From Parnassius smintheus behrii (Eukaryota; Arthropoda; Insecta; Lepidoptera; Papilionidae), in assembly GCA_036936625.1 (NCBI GenBank), contig JAUPFT010000003.1, positions 41,264,662 to 41,328,661 of the forward strand: a stretch of 64,000 nt of DNA, in the 5' to 3' direction. This document shows positions 21,599-31,292 of the stretch, piece by piece (the first letter of the stretch is position 1; each line of letters starts with the position of its first letter). Under the pieces are notes generated by a model, which had not been told where the DNA came from, did not search any database, and was given only the letters and a program-made list of their open reading frames with translations. A program made the position numbers and the translations under genes.

Positions 21599-23410
21599 GG
21601 ATAAGAAGAGGTATCTTCCAGGGCGATTGTCTGAGTCCAATCTGGTTTTGCCTCTCCCTGAACCCTCTCAGTACTTTACTGGAGGGCTCCGGGAGGGGAT
21701 TTCAGCTTCGGAAAGGAGGTACAAAAGTGACTCACCTTTTCTATATGGATGACCTCAAGTTATACGCCTCCAGTCGCTCCCATCTTATGGAATTGCTAAA
21801 CATCACTTGTGAATTTAGCAATTCTATTGGAATGGAGCTGGGAACGGATAAGTGTGCGGTCCTCCATGTTGAAAGGGTTGCTAACTCTGAGGGCATAGAC
21901 TTATCTATGCCCGTCAACTTAAGGACCCTTTCCGAGGCTGAAACATACCGATACCTGGGTATGTCACAGAACATCGGTATCGATGAGGCTGGTATGAAAC
22001 AGTCAGTTTGCGACGTGTTTTATGCACGCTTGACCAAAGTGCTTAACAGCCTTTTGTCCGGTGTGAATAAGACACACGCATATAACGGCTGGGTCATGCC
22101 TGTCCTCATGTATACCTTTGGCATACTGACGTGGACTTAGACTGAACTTAACGCCCTGGATAGAAAAGTCCGCACCACCATGACGTCCCACAGGATGCAT
22201 CATCCGAGATCGTCGGTAATGAGGCTGTACTTGCCGCGAAAGCATGGTGGGCGTGGCTTCTTGAGCGCGCTCACCATGCATAATCTCGAAGTGTGCAGCC
22301 TCCGTAATTACTTCCTGGCGAGATCGGATGATTCATTCTATAAGGACGTCATTTCTAGTGATAAAGGACTTACCCCTCTATCCTTAGCCAACGGGCAATG
22401 GCAAGACCCGACAGTGCAGACAATTTCCGACCGGGAGACCGTATGGAAGGAGAAGGAGCTCCACGGGAGGTTCTACAAGGCTCTACATGAGCCTTTCGTA
22501 GACACAGTAGCCTCCCTCCACTGGCTACGCTTTGGTGACCTCTTCGGGGAAACCGAGGGTTTTGTCTGTGCAATACAGGATCAGGTTATTAAGACCAACA
22601 ACTATCGGAGATACATCCTATGGGATGGCACCGTGGACATCTGTCGAGCTTGTCGCCATCCCGGTGAGTCACTTAGGCATGTCATCTCCGGTTGTTCGGC
22701 GCTTTCTAACTCTAAGTACTTGCACAGGCACAACCTAGTAGCCAGAATTCTTCACCAGGAGCTCGCTCTGAAATACGGTCTCGTGGATCGGAAATTGCCG
22801 TATTACAAGTACTTGCCGGAAGCCGTGCTCGAAATGATCGCGCCAGGCTCTATTGAGACCGGGCCATCATCACAGACAGGACTATTCTTGCGAATAAGCC
22901 TGATATTGTGCTGATGGACCGGGCACAGTCAAGGATATTTTTGGTCGACATTACCATTCCGTATGACGAGAACCGGGTGAAATCCGAAACAGACAAGCAA
23001 ACCAAATATCTGGACCTGGCTTACGAGGTGACCGACATGTGGGGTGGTCTGCCGACCGAAATTATTCCTGTAGTCGTCTCTGCAAACGGGCTAATCCCAG
23101 TCAGCCTCTCGGGTCATGTGAAGCGACTGGGACTACGTGGCGGACCGCTCCGGGCTCAAATGCAGAAGGCGGTGCTCATCGATACCGCCCGCATCGTCCG
23201 CCGGTTTCTTTCGATTTCCCCCTAACACTCGGCCGTTTGGTCTCCCCTGCCGAGGGCCTCCATCTGGTTTGGCTTTTATTTATTTATGTATTTTTATATT
23301 TATTTTATGTTATTGATATTTATGTATATTTATCTTTTCATTTTCATTTATAATTATATATTTATAGAACCCAACCAGATGAAAAAACTATATAGATACC
23401 CCACAATAAC
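21599..23410 (+). mobile_element. Dong/R4-like LINE, 5'-truncated (copy B)
   Basis: Starts inside RT (IRRGIFQGDCLSP) directly after the AAT-rich end of copy A and finishes with the same 3' UTR, ending 'agataccccacaataacaat'. Endonuclease region and 3' UTR are close to copy A. Bombyx Dong is known, from memory of the literature, to insert into TAA repeats, which fits the AAT stretches at both junctions. Confidence 0.85.
21600..23225 (+). pseudogene. Dong/R4-like ORF: RT C-terminal half, zinc finger, endonuclease
   Basis: Copies RNA to DNA at the cut target in the intact family. In order: RT block GIFQGDCLSP, catalytic YMDD (FYMDDLKLYAS), thumb, the CCHC-like motif CRACRHPGESLRHVISGC (C-x2-C-x8-H-x4-C) near 22650-22700, then the PDI-type endonuclease ending at 23225. 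Two lesions are visible: an in-frame TAG at 22138-22140 (probably CAG originally), and a frameshift near 22860-22875 between the zinc-finger part and NKPDIVLMDR. The clade is inferred from the downstream CCHC plus restriction-like nuclease and the QGD/YMDD motifs. Confidence 0.8.
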
Positions 23411-23411
23411 A

Positions 23412-23660
23412 ATAATATTCCACAACCATCACACAACGCCATCTAGTCCCAAGCTAAGCAGAGCTTGTGTTATGGGTACTAGACAACTGATAAACATACT
23501 TATATATTTCTAAATACATAAATATTATACATAAATTACACCCAGACGCAGAACAAATGATCGTGCTCAGCACACAAACATTTGTCCTGGGTGGGAATCG
23601 AACCCACGACCTCCGGCATAGCAGTCAGGGTCACTAACCACTAGACCAACAGGCCTGTCA
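23412..23660 (-). repeat. tRNA-derived SINE (family C)
   Basis: On the minus strand it starts with a clear tRNA-like head: A box 'ttggtctagtggttag' and B box 'gggttcgattccc' spaced as in a tRNA, flanked by pairing ends (gacaggcctgt). A body follows with 'cagcacgatcatttgttctg' and an AT-rich 3' part. No anticodon arm pairing that I would trust, so this is a SINE head and not a tRNA gene. Confidence 0.75.
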
Positions 23661-23696
23661 TTATTTATTATCATTGACTTCTATATATACAAGTAG

Positions 23697-24395
23697 AATC
23701 CAGAATCGGAATCCTCGGCGTCGACATATCGAGTGACGTGCAGTTTCGTGGTCACTTGGAAGGGAAGGCCAAATTGGCCTCTAAAAAGCTTGGCGTGCTC
23801 ATCAGAGCGGGACAGTATTTCATGCCGGCACACCGCCTGCAACTTTACAAGGCGCAGGTTCGGCCGCACATGGAATACTGTTCCCATCTCTGGGCTGGGG
23901 CTCCCCAGTACCAGCTCCTTCCACTTGACCTCATCCAGCGCAGAGCGGCTCGAATCGTCGGCGACCGAGTGCTTTCCGATCGGCTCGATTCACTGGCGCT
24001 GCGAAGAGATGTTGCATCTCTTTGCGTATTTTATCGCATCTATCACGGGGAGTGCTCTGAGGAATTGTTCGGATTAATCCCAGCCGCCAAATTTCGTGAA
24101 CGCACTACACGGCAAACGTCGCGATACCATCCACACCATCTGGATGCTTGGCGGTTCACCACTGTACGTTTCACAAGGAGTTTTCTTCCACGTACAACCT
24201 CTCTGTGGAATAGTTTACCACCGGCGATTTTTCCGGACCGATACGACCTGGGGACCTTCAAGAAAAGAACTTCCTCCTTTCTAAAGGGCCGGCAACGCAC
24301 CTGCAATTCCCCTGGTGTTGCGGTTGATCATGGGCGGCGGTAGTCACTTAACATCAGGTGAGCCGCATGCTCGTTTGCCCCTTCTTCTATAAAAA
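23697..24395 (+). mobile_element. CR1/Jockey-like LINE, 5'-truncated (second copy)
   Basis: Near twin of 14335-15090, starting in the same ORF2 region ('atcggaatcctcggcgtcga') but with a different 5' junction. An open frame of 201 codons at 23738-24343 carries QVRPHMEYCSHLWAG and SLWNSLPPAIFPDRYDLG. The 3' UTR holds 'cttaacatcaggtgagccgc' and ends in a short A run at about 24390-24397. Differences from the twin are few. Confidence 0.85.
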
Positions 24396-24637
24396 AAAGT
24401 AGGCTGTACATATTGAGGTCAGTGGTTTGAACGATTGAGCTATATTCAGACGATTATTTTTGTTTGTCTAGAAGATGGTTTATGGCTATGCTATTCTGAA
24501 TCCAAAGGGTGGCGCTGTGATTTTGACATTATACCAGTTATTTTTTTAAAGAGTATCCAAATTTTATATTTAAGTTCAAATACATTAATAATTATACGCC
24601 GTTATTGCAGTTTTTGAAAATACGAGTAAATAAGGCT

Positions 24638-24884
24638 TTTTTTATAGGATAGGTTGACAAACAAGCACACAGTCCACCTGATGGTAAGTGGTTGCTGTGC
24701 CCCATAGACCATAGTTACGTTGTCACCCGTGAGGACTAAGATGGAATGCCTCGTTTCCAGTAGAAAGAGTCTCCGGTTATCTACACTCGCCATACGAAAC
24801 ACAGCAGCATCATGCTACTATTTTACTCTGGTATTCTGTGAGAGCGTGGTCCTTCCCCGGTCGAGCCGACCCATTCGTGCTACG
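24638..24884 (-). repeat. Repeat A copy
   Basis: 'gttgacaaacaagcacacag', 'tccacctgatggtaagtgg', 'aatgcctcgtttccag', 'gagcgtggtccttccccgg' and 'cattcgtgctacgac' in minus-sense order. Confidence 0.8.
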
Positions 24885-24892
24885 ACTGTATT

Positions 24893-24995
24893 TTAATTCT
24901 TAATCGAGTAAAAATGTAGATGCTTACGGGCTCCAACATCCATTTACCATCAGGTGGACTGTTTGCTCGTTTGTCACCCTATTTTATAAAAAAAA
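24893..24995 (+). repeat. Repeat A, tail half, opposite orientation
   Basis: 'attcttaatcgag', 'ccatttaccatcaggtgg', 'gctcgtttgtcaccctattt' and an A run. It lies back to back with the antisense copy at 24638-24884, forming an inverted pair. Confidence 0.75.
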
Positions 24996-25340
24996 TTGTA
25001 AAAGTGTACGATATTAATCCATTTTAATATGATAATAAAAAAGGCTAAGGCATGGTCCAAAGGCTCTCCGTAAATTTTACACGATCCACCTGTGTTCGAT
25101 TTTCGCCACAAATGCATTGTTCTTTGCAATATTTATTATATCTAATTTACCACGTGCTTGGCGGTAATGGAAAACTCGTGCGATAATTTGCATGTCTGAA
25201 GAATTAAATATTTCGTGAAATCTCCTTTATCTTCTCTTATATAAAAAGTCCGTAAGTCTCGCGAAAACTCAAAAATGGCTTGACCGCTTTTGACGAATTG
25301 TTTGTGTGTATTGGAGTGGATCCCTGGATAGTTTAAAACT
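24996..25340. other. Unassigned flank of the Penelope-like insertion
   Basis: No feature recognised. It forms one side of the pre-insertion site that continues after 30040. Confidence 0.4.
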
Positions 25341-25351
25341 CTGTTGGACTC
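25341..25351. repeat. Target site duplication, left, of the Penelope-like insertion
   Basis: ctgttggactc here and again at 30030-30040, with the whole 4.68-kb composite insertion between. Confidence 0.85.
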
Positions 25352-25640
25352 ATAATGATTTCTTATGTTTACGCGAACACTACACATGATTAAAACTACT
25401 TTTACGGATTTTATCGCGTTTATTTTTACTTTTTATTTTTAATTCCCGACGTTTCGGGCGGTTTCCAGCACCCATGGTCACGGGGGACTGAGATGACTGA
25501 CGTCCCGATGTCATTGTTAAACCCGGAGTACCTTCAGCTTTTTTAATTATTGTTTATGGTCCGATCTATGCAAAATGAACTGACTATGTCTTGAGGTCTT
25601 GCAGTGGTATGCTTGGGTTTAGTTTTAATTTTATTGATTA
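25352..25640 (-). repeat. Penelope-like terminal region (pLTR-like), minus arm
   Basis: A terminal block shared with 29762-30029 and with both arms of 54918-55358: 'taaaactacttttacgg', 'ttatcgcgtttatttttac', 'tcccgacgtttcggg', 'cagcacccatggtcacgg', 'ggtccgatctatgcaaaatg'. It includes the 34-nt one-sided extension at 25352-25385 ('ttacgcgaacactacac'). Confidence 0.75.
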
Positions 25641-26136
25641 TAGGATTCCAAGCAGGTTGATTGAAATTAGGATGTTTTTTAATTTCAATAGCCTCACGTA
25701 TCATCCTTGGTAGGAATCGGTGTTCTTTCGCGAGGATTTGTGGTCTATCAAATCTGATGTAATGGTTGGGGCCGTCTAGGATATGATCACAAACTGCAGA
25801 CTTCCCGGAACGTTGATGCTTCACATCAGCTATATGTTCTTTTACGCGGGTCCTAATTGATCTTTTGGTTTGTCCTATATAAGAGAGACCACATTCACAA
25901 TCAAGCTTGTACACTCCTGCATCTTGTAGAGGAATATGACACTTGACGGATGGTAGGAACTGACTAATCTTCTTCGGCGGCTTGTAGAATGTTCTAATAG
26001 AAGCTCGCTTCAAGATATAGCCTATCTTGTCTGTGACACCTCTGACATATGGTAGTACAGCAGGCACACGCTCGACTGTGGCCGGCTTGTGCCTCGTGCT
26101 CTCTGTAACAAAGATTTGCCCACGGTAGCTAACTGT
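25543..26136 (-). pseudogene. Penelope-like ORF C-terminus with GIY-YIG endonuclease (minus arm)
   Basis: The 217-codon frame is a hybrid: its first 30 or so residues are read through the palindrome. The genuine part starts near PATVERVPAVLPYVRG. The GIY-YIG nuclease follows with GVYKLDC (GVY at residues 94-96), LSYIGQTKRS (YIG at 106-108) and RTRVKEHIADVKH. This nuclease nicks target DNA in Penelope-like retroelements. The reverse transcriptase part is absent. Compared with the plus arm, about 100 nt just inside the palindrome are missing. Confidence 0.85.
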
Positions 26137-26181
26137 GCAGTTAGCTACCGTGGGCAAATCTTTGTTACAGAGAGCACGAGG
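26092..26181. repeat. Perfect 44-bp palindrome at the Penelope dimer junction
   Basis: Arms 26092-26135 and 26138-26181 pair perfectly around a 2-nt centre (local sequence gctaactgtgcagttagc). It is the head-to-head junction of the two arms and could extrude as a cruciform. Confidence 0.9.
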
Positions 26182-26752
26182 GATCTGTGACAGCAAACAC
26201 CTGGCCGCCGAGCTTCAGCACGTCAAGCAAGTTCTGCACGACAACAAGCTTGGGGTCCCGCGCCTACGTCACAGTGACCGAGTGAAGCCGGCCACAGTCG
26301 AGCGTGTGCCTGCTGTACTACCATATGTCAGAGGTGTCACAGACAAGATAGGCTATATGTTGAAGCGAGCTTCTATTAGAACATTCTACAAGCCGCCGAA
26401 GAAGATTAGTCAGTTCCTACCATCCGTCAAGTGTCATATTCCTCTACAAGATGCAGGAGTGTACAAGCTTGATTGTGAATGTGTTCTCTCTTATATAGGA
26501 CAAACCAAAAGATCAATTAGGACCCGCGTAAAAGAACATATAGCTGATGTGAAGCATCAACGTACCGGGAAGTCTGCAGTTTGTGATCATATCCTAGACG
26601 GCCCCACCCATTACATCAGATTTGATAGACCACAAATCCTCGCGAAAGAACACCGATTCCTACCAAGGATGATACGTGAGGCTATTGAAATTAAAAAACA
26701 TCCTAATTTCAATAGAGAAGGAGGCTGGGTACTACCACCTGCTTGGGATCCT
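26137..26752 (+). pseudogene. Penelope-like ORF C-terminus with GIY-YIG endonuclease (plus arm)
   Basis: The frame from 26135 reads LATVGKSLLQRARGICDS, then a segment lost from the other arm (HLAAELQHVKQVLHDNK), PATVERVPAVLPYVRG, GVYKLDC (GVY 108-110), LSYIGQTKRS (YIG 120-122) and the same C-terminal block. It differs from the minus arm by few residues. A 22-nt insertion lies after 'catcctaatttcaat' near 26715, and the RTE-like LINE then cuts the frame; the open frame running on to 27103 past that point is antisense LINE and not meaningful. Confidence 0.85.
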
Positions 26753-26782
26753 CATCATCATCATTCTCTAAACCATTTCCCA

Positions 26783-28972
26783 TTATCTGGGGTCGGCGCA
26801 GTAAACCTTCTTGTTCCATTCCTCTCTATCAGCCGTCATTTCCATACTTACTCCTTTCATTCTCATATCACTCTTCACACAATCGATCCATCTTTTATTC
26901 GGCCTTCCTCTGCCCGTGTGTCCCTCCACATTCATATTCAACACTCGTATTGTGACATGACTTTCATTCCTCCGCATCACATGCCCAAACCATGCCAATC
27001 TGCTTCCTCTCACCTTTTCTACCACTGGCGCTACTTTCAGGCTTCCTCTTATATACTCATTCCTTATCTTATCCATCCTTGTCACATCACACATCCATCG
27101 TAACATTCTCATTTCATTCGCATGCAGTCTATTTTCATCCTTCTTCTTGACGGCCCAGCATTCACTTCCATACATGACGACAGGTCGGATGATCGATTTG
27201 TAAATTTTCCCCTTCAGCCTTATTGGCATTCGGGGATCGCACGTTGTGGCTGTGACCTGTCGCCATTTCATCCACCCTGCGTTAATCCTATGCTGCACAG
27301 CTCTATCTATTCCGCCGTCGCCTTGAATGAGGGAACCGAGGTACTTGAAATCTGAGCAGGTAGGCAGTATAGCGCCATCCAACGACATGGGTACAGGACT
27401 GGAAAGACCGCCGAAAACACAGCACAGATATTCGGTTTTGGATCTGCTGATCTTCAAGCCAACACTTTCCAGCCTCTGTTGCCACCCCGTCAGTCTGCTC
27501 TGTACCTCGATGCCTTCTTCCCCGACAAGCACGATGTCATCAGCAAAGAGCATGCACCAGGGTGCCTCATCCTGCAGGTCCGACGTCAAAGCGTCCATAA
27601 TCAGTAGGAAGTGGTAAGGGCTCAATGCCGACCCTTGGTGCAGCCCTACCGCCACATCGATACTGCCCGTAGTTCCCGCGGCAGATCGTACACATGTACG
27701 GGATGCTCTGTACATAGCACGGACTAACCTCACATACTTCCCAGGCATACCTTTCATCTTTAACGCCCACCACAAAACCTCACGGGGAACCCGATCGTAC
27801 GCCTTTTCAAGGTCGACAAAAACCATGTGCAGATTTTTATGCACGCGCTTGTACTTTTCGCACAATTGGCGTAATGCGAAAATGGCATCTGTCGTACCTC
27901 GACCGGGCATGAATCCGAACTGGTTTTGTGTTATCTCACACTCTTCTCTCATTCTTCTCTCTATTATTCTTTCCCAGACTTTCATAGTATGTGACATGAG
28001 TTTTATTCCGCGGTAACTGCTGCAGTTTTGAACGTCTCCTTTGTTTTTAAAAATGGGGACCAGTATACTACTGCACCATTCCTCAGGTATTTGTTCTTCC
28101 TGCAACAATTTACCGAAAAATAAACTCAACCACTTCCATCCATCCGCACTCAGCAACTTCCACACTTCTACTGGTATTCCATCTGGGCCGACTGCCTTCC
28201 CATTCTTCATATTCCTAACAGCCATTTTTACTTCTTCCACACTAATTTCTCTCACTAAGCCCATATTCACTGGTGGGTTTTCAAGCATACCATTCCATTC
28301 ATTCTCCTCATTCATCAATTTCTCAAAATACTCCTTCCATCGCTTCTTTATACTTTCATCGTCAGTCAAAATCCTTCCAGAATCATCTTTTATACATTTT
28401 ACATGTGAAACATCTCTTCCATTCCTTTCTCTCGCTCTTGCAATTTGAAAAAGTCGTTTTTGACCTTCGGGGCTTTCAAGGGACCGATATAATTTATCTT
28501 GCGCCTCTGCCCTACAAATAGCAACTTCCTTCTTCGCTCTCTTCTTACATTCTTTATACGCCTCTCTCTTACTTTCTTTTATGGATTCATTCTGGTCTTC
28601 TACGCTCTGCCATTCTTTAAAGGCATTTTTCTTTTCTCTCAAAACTTCTCTAATACTTTCACTCCACCACCACCCATCCTTATCTATCATACGCTTCCCT
28701 TTTGTTTCTCCTAACACCTTCCTTGCCACACTTCGGATACAATCAGCCATTTCCTTCCAGCACTCATTCACACTCATTCCTTCCATATCACCCATCTCTA
28801 TCATCTTGTTTACAACTAGCTCTCTAAATTCACTTGCATACTCCTCCTTATGTAACAAATGCCACTTTATTTTGGGTGGGGGACGATCCTTATGTTTGTT
28901 GAGGCGAACAGTTAAGCAGATGTCAGCCAGCAGAATTCGGTGCTGGGATACTAAGTCTTCACCTGGAAGCAC
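26783..28972 (-). CDS. RTE-like LINE reverse transcriptase (long open frame)
   Basis: A 729-codon frame from the first ATG; the frame stays open upstream to about 29105 (EFDLAVVNTWFQKRDQHLVT, then an ATQIDYLLLRR block from the end of the endonuclease), so the true protein began further upstream. SQHRILLAD at residues 9-17 is a degenerate end of the endonuclease. RT motifs: NGKAVGPDGIPVEVWK near 257-272, FVDLEKAYDRV (D387), GLHQGSALSP (443-452) and catalytic LFADDIVLVG with FADD at 476-479. C-terminal GRGRPNKRWIDCVKSDMR. No stops within it. Confidence 0.85.
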   Translation of the reverse strand: MLPGEDLVSQHRILLADICLTVRLNKHKDRPPPKIKWHLLHKEEYASEFRELVVNKMIEMGDMEGMSVNECWKEMADCIRSVARKVLGETKGKRMIDKDGWWWSESIREVLREKKNAFKEWQSVEDQNESIKESKREAYKECKKRAKKEVAICRAEAQDKLYRSLESPEGQKRLFQIARARERNGRDVSHVKCIKDDSGRILTDDESIKKRWKEYFEKLMNEENEWNGMLENPPVNMGLVREISVEEVKMAVRNMKNGKAVGPDGIPVEVWKLLSADGWKWLSLFFGKLLQEEQIPEEWCSSILVPIFKNKGDVQNCSSYRGIKLMSHTMKVWERIIERRMREECEITQNQFGFMPGRGTTDAIFALRQLCEKYKRVHKNLHMVFVDLEKAYDRVPREVLWWALKMKGMPGKYVRLVRAMYRASRTCVRSAAGTTGSIDVAVGLHQGSALSPYHFLLIMDALTSDLQDEAPWCMLFADDIVLVGEEGIEVQSRLTGWQQRLESVGLKISRSKTEYLCCVFGGLSSPVPMSLDGAILPTCSDFKYLGSLIQGDGGIDRAVQHRINAGWMKWRQVTATTCDPRMPIRLKGKIYKSIIRPVVMYGSECWAVKKKDENRLHANEMRMLRWMCDVTRMDKIRNEYIRGSLKVAPVVEKVRGSRLAWFGHVMRRNESHVTIRVLNMNVEGHTGRGRPNKRWIDCVKSDMRMKGVSMEMTADREEWNKKVYCADPR

Positions 28973-29094
28973 TTTGCAGTTTTTTACACTCTTGATTTGG
29001 TTCCGTCTTAACAGAAGATAGTCGATCTGTGTCGCGTGGTGGCCACTTTTATAAGTAACAAGATGCTGATCTCGTTTTTGGAACCACGTGTTTA

Positions 29095-29490
29095 CTACAG
29101 CCAGGTCGAATTCATCATTCCACTATCTAACACAACTCCTACTCCATTTCGCTTCCCGTCACTTCCACAGTAATAAAACTTGTATCCTTTCCCAATCTCT
29201 CTTGCTTTATTGCTCTTCCATTTTGTTTCCTGCAAACAGGCAACATTCACTCTTCGTCGTTTCAAAACATCTGCTAACTCTCTTCCTCTTCCAGTCATCG
29301 TACCTATATTCCAGCTTGCAAACCTCACTCTGACATTCTTCTCTCTACGGGCTCGCCTCTTACGTCGCACCCGCTCCGTAAGGTGCGACAACCCTTGCCC
29401 ACTTCCCACAGGAGCCGGGTGCTGCTCCTGCGCGTCGCCTGCGGGGTACGCCCTAGCCCTGTCATATATCCCACAACTCGTAATATTCAT
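29095..29490 (-). pseudogene. RTE-like LINE endonuclease N-terminal part
   Basis: The frame starts MNITSCGIYDRARAYP, then a basic stretch and VRFASWNIGTMTGRG, with the Asn of the first apurinic-endonuclease motif, and VACLQETKW with the catalytic Glu. After GVGVVLDSGMMN the frame runs into out-of-frame sequence. Roughly 100 codons of the endonuclease seem to be missing between here and the long RT frame, so this copy cannot make a functional nuclease. Confidence 0.75.
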
Positions 29491-29761
29491 AAGTTTACTG
29501 CATGGGATTTGGCAAAAGTTTTACAGTCGGCCGCCTGCCTGACACCAACCCTCTTTGGGTATGCTATTGTTGGTAGAGGAAGCTACCATTTTGGAAAAAG
29601 GAAAAAAAAAAGGTTGGGGGTAGGAGCGTAGGTGTAAGGATACTGTTATCTCGGCAGGAAAGGTATGAGAATAACAGTAGCTCGGGGAGCCGGGGTCGCG
29701 TACCCGTATTCCATAACAGGATCACCGGAAAGGTAGACCAGCATGAAAACCCCCTGACTGA

Positions 29762-30029
29762 GCTTGGGATCCTATAATCAATAAAATTAAAACTAAACCC
29801 AAGCATACCACTGCAAGACCTCAAGACATAGTCAGTTCATTTTGCATAGATCGGACCATAAACAATAATTAAAAAAGCTGAAGGTACTCCGGGTTTAACA
29901 ATGACATCGGGACGTCAGTCATCTCAGTCCCCCGTGACCATGGGTGCTGGAAAGCGCCCGAAACGTCGGGAATTAAAAATAAAAAGTAAAAATAAACGCG
30001 ATAAAATCCGTAAAAGTAGTTTTAATCAT
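29762..30029 (+). repeat. Penelope-like terminal region (plus arm, right end)
   Basis: Continues the plus arm after the LINE: 'ggatcctataatcaataaaa', 'gtcttgagg' in antisense, 'ggtccgatctatgcaaaatg' in antisense, 'ctcagtcccccgtgaccatg', 'gtgctggaaagcgcccgaaa', ending 'taaaagtagttttaatcat'. It stops 34 nt short of the left end, at the target duplication. Confidence 0.8.
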
Positions 30030-30040
30030 CTGTTGGACTC
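30030..30040. repeat. Target site duplication, right, of the Penelope-like insertion
   Basis: ctgttggactc, matching 25341-25351. Confidence 0.85.
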
Positions 30041-30747
30041 GATAGGTGGCGCTACTGTCGAGATCAAAATATGTCGCGTGCAAAACCGGGGAGCATCGAT
30101 AGTTATACAATATGTAGCGTAATTAACGCACACCCTCAGACACCCCAATTAGTATATAATGTTAAAATCATAATACGTACACTGAATTTTAGTTAAACAT
30201 TTTTATGCACTGATTATTTATCAAATTAGTTATACTAATTCCGGAAGAATGCTGTGACATGTGTCACAGTACAAATCCACGAACGCAAAGAATTTAACGA
30301 GCTTGAAATAAAGTTCATTTTTCTTTATTTTTATTGAATGACCGAATTAGTAATAATACAAAGATAACTGCACTCTTAAAAGTCTTATTGCCTTAAGTTA
30401 CGGTCCATTTCAGTTTGTTTTGACTGTACAGATTTAGTGTGACTGCAATTTACGTAGTTTTAATTATTTTTGGGATAAAAAATTACCTATATTAAAAATG
30501 ACAGGAATCGATCTAGTAAACGATTCTGAACAAATTACTTTCTCAAAGTGCGTTAATTATGTTACGTATTAATTATAGAATTGCTGTCTGTTGGACTCGG
30601 AACTGGTACGACGAATTCTGATGAAATTTTATGTGTGTGTTTGAGAGGTTCCCTTGATGGACGTGCTGTTGTCATGATTTATAAATCACTCGTGCGAATC
30701 TAGGGAGGATACTACTCTAAAATAAAAAAAAATATACGTCCTATCTG
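30041..30747. other. Unassigned DNA
   Basis: I see no gene or identifiable repeat. Confidence 0.4.
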
Positions 30748-30950
30748 TGGTAGAGCCGTGATACAGCTATATTATGGTTGTGGCACGAATGGGTCGGCTC
30801 TTCCGGGAAAGGATCACGCTCTCACAGAATACCAGTGTAAATTATAAACTGTATTGCTGTGTTTCGTACGTTACTGTAAAGAACCGGGTACCTTTTTTAC
30901 CGGAAACAAGTCATTGCATCTTAGTCTAAGATGGACGTCGTATGATAAAC
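30748..30950 (+). repeat. Repeat A, 5' two thirds
   Basis: 'ggtagagccgtgatacagct', 'tggcacgaatgggtcggctc', 'gctctcacagaataccag', 'gtattgctgtgtttcgtacg', 'catcttagtctaagatgg'. The tail part is missing. Confidence 0.75.
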
Positions 30951-31292
30951 AGTTTAAATCCTTATAATAACTTTTTAATTGTCTTTGTAAAGCACAAACA
31001 GATAGTTCAACCTAAACCGGTTGCGATAATCCAACTTCAACTAACTCAAACAATGTCATGACGTCATGACAACGAGATTGTAGCACTGTGAAACCACAAT
31101 ATCTGATTATTGACTGAATGTTATTGTTGTGTTGCCACATCTTATTGGTATTGTTTAATTTCAATGCAATATTACCTTATCCTGCCAAAAGACTTGCCAG
31201 GCCATGACGAACCCTGGTCAACTGCTAAAAACACTAAACAATTATGCGTATGACATATCAAGCTTTTTAATTAAAAATATTTGATTTGTATT

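Larger units (their letters stand above)
26753..29761 (-). mobile_element. RTE-like LINE inserted in the Penelope-like element
   Basis: Target duplication gcttgggatcct at 26741-26752 and 29762-29773. The 3' end (low coordinates) finishes in a (GAT)n-type tail, seen on the plus strand as catcatcatcat, typical of RTE-group LINEs. The 5' end has about 270 bp of untranslated sequence before the first coding part. An internal deletion removes the middle of the endonuclease; otherwise it is long and well preserved. RTE versus a neighbouring group such as Proto2 is not decided. Confidence 0.85.
25352..30029. mobile_element. Penelope-like element inserted as an inverted dimer, split by a LINE
   Basis: Minus-sense arm 25352-26136 and plus-sense arm 26137-26752 plus 29762-30029 carry the same 3' part of a Penelope-like element. 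They meet head to head at a 44-bp perfect palindrome (26092-26135/26138-26181). An 11-bp target duplication flanks the whole, so it behaves as one insertion. The left end has a 34-nt extension (25352-25385) that the right end lacks. The plus arm is interrupted by a 3-kb LINE at 26753-29761. Terminal repeats in inverted orientation and one-sided short extensions are known features of Penelope elements. Confidence 0.85.

Noticed and set aside
23412..23660. Genuine tRNA gene on the minus strand
   Set aside because: A and B boxes are good, but the head is fused to a SINE body and the clover-leaf cannot be completed convincingly. The same applies to 39.7-40.1 kb, 52.6 kb and 56.5 kb.
26135..27103. 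322-codon plus-strand protein
   Set aside because: Only about the first 205 codons are Penelope-like; the rest is antisense of the inserted LINE, so the frame is a chimera by chance.
28041..28714. Plus-strand serine/proline-rich frames opposite the RTE-like RT
   Set aside because: Antisense shadows of the 729-codon RT frame.
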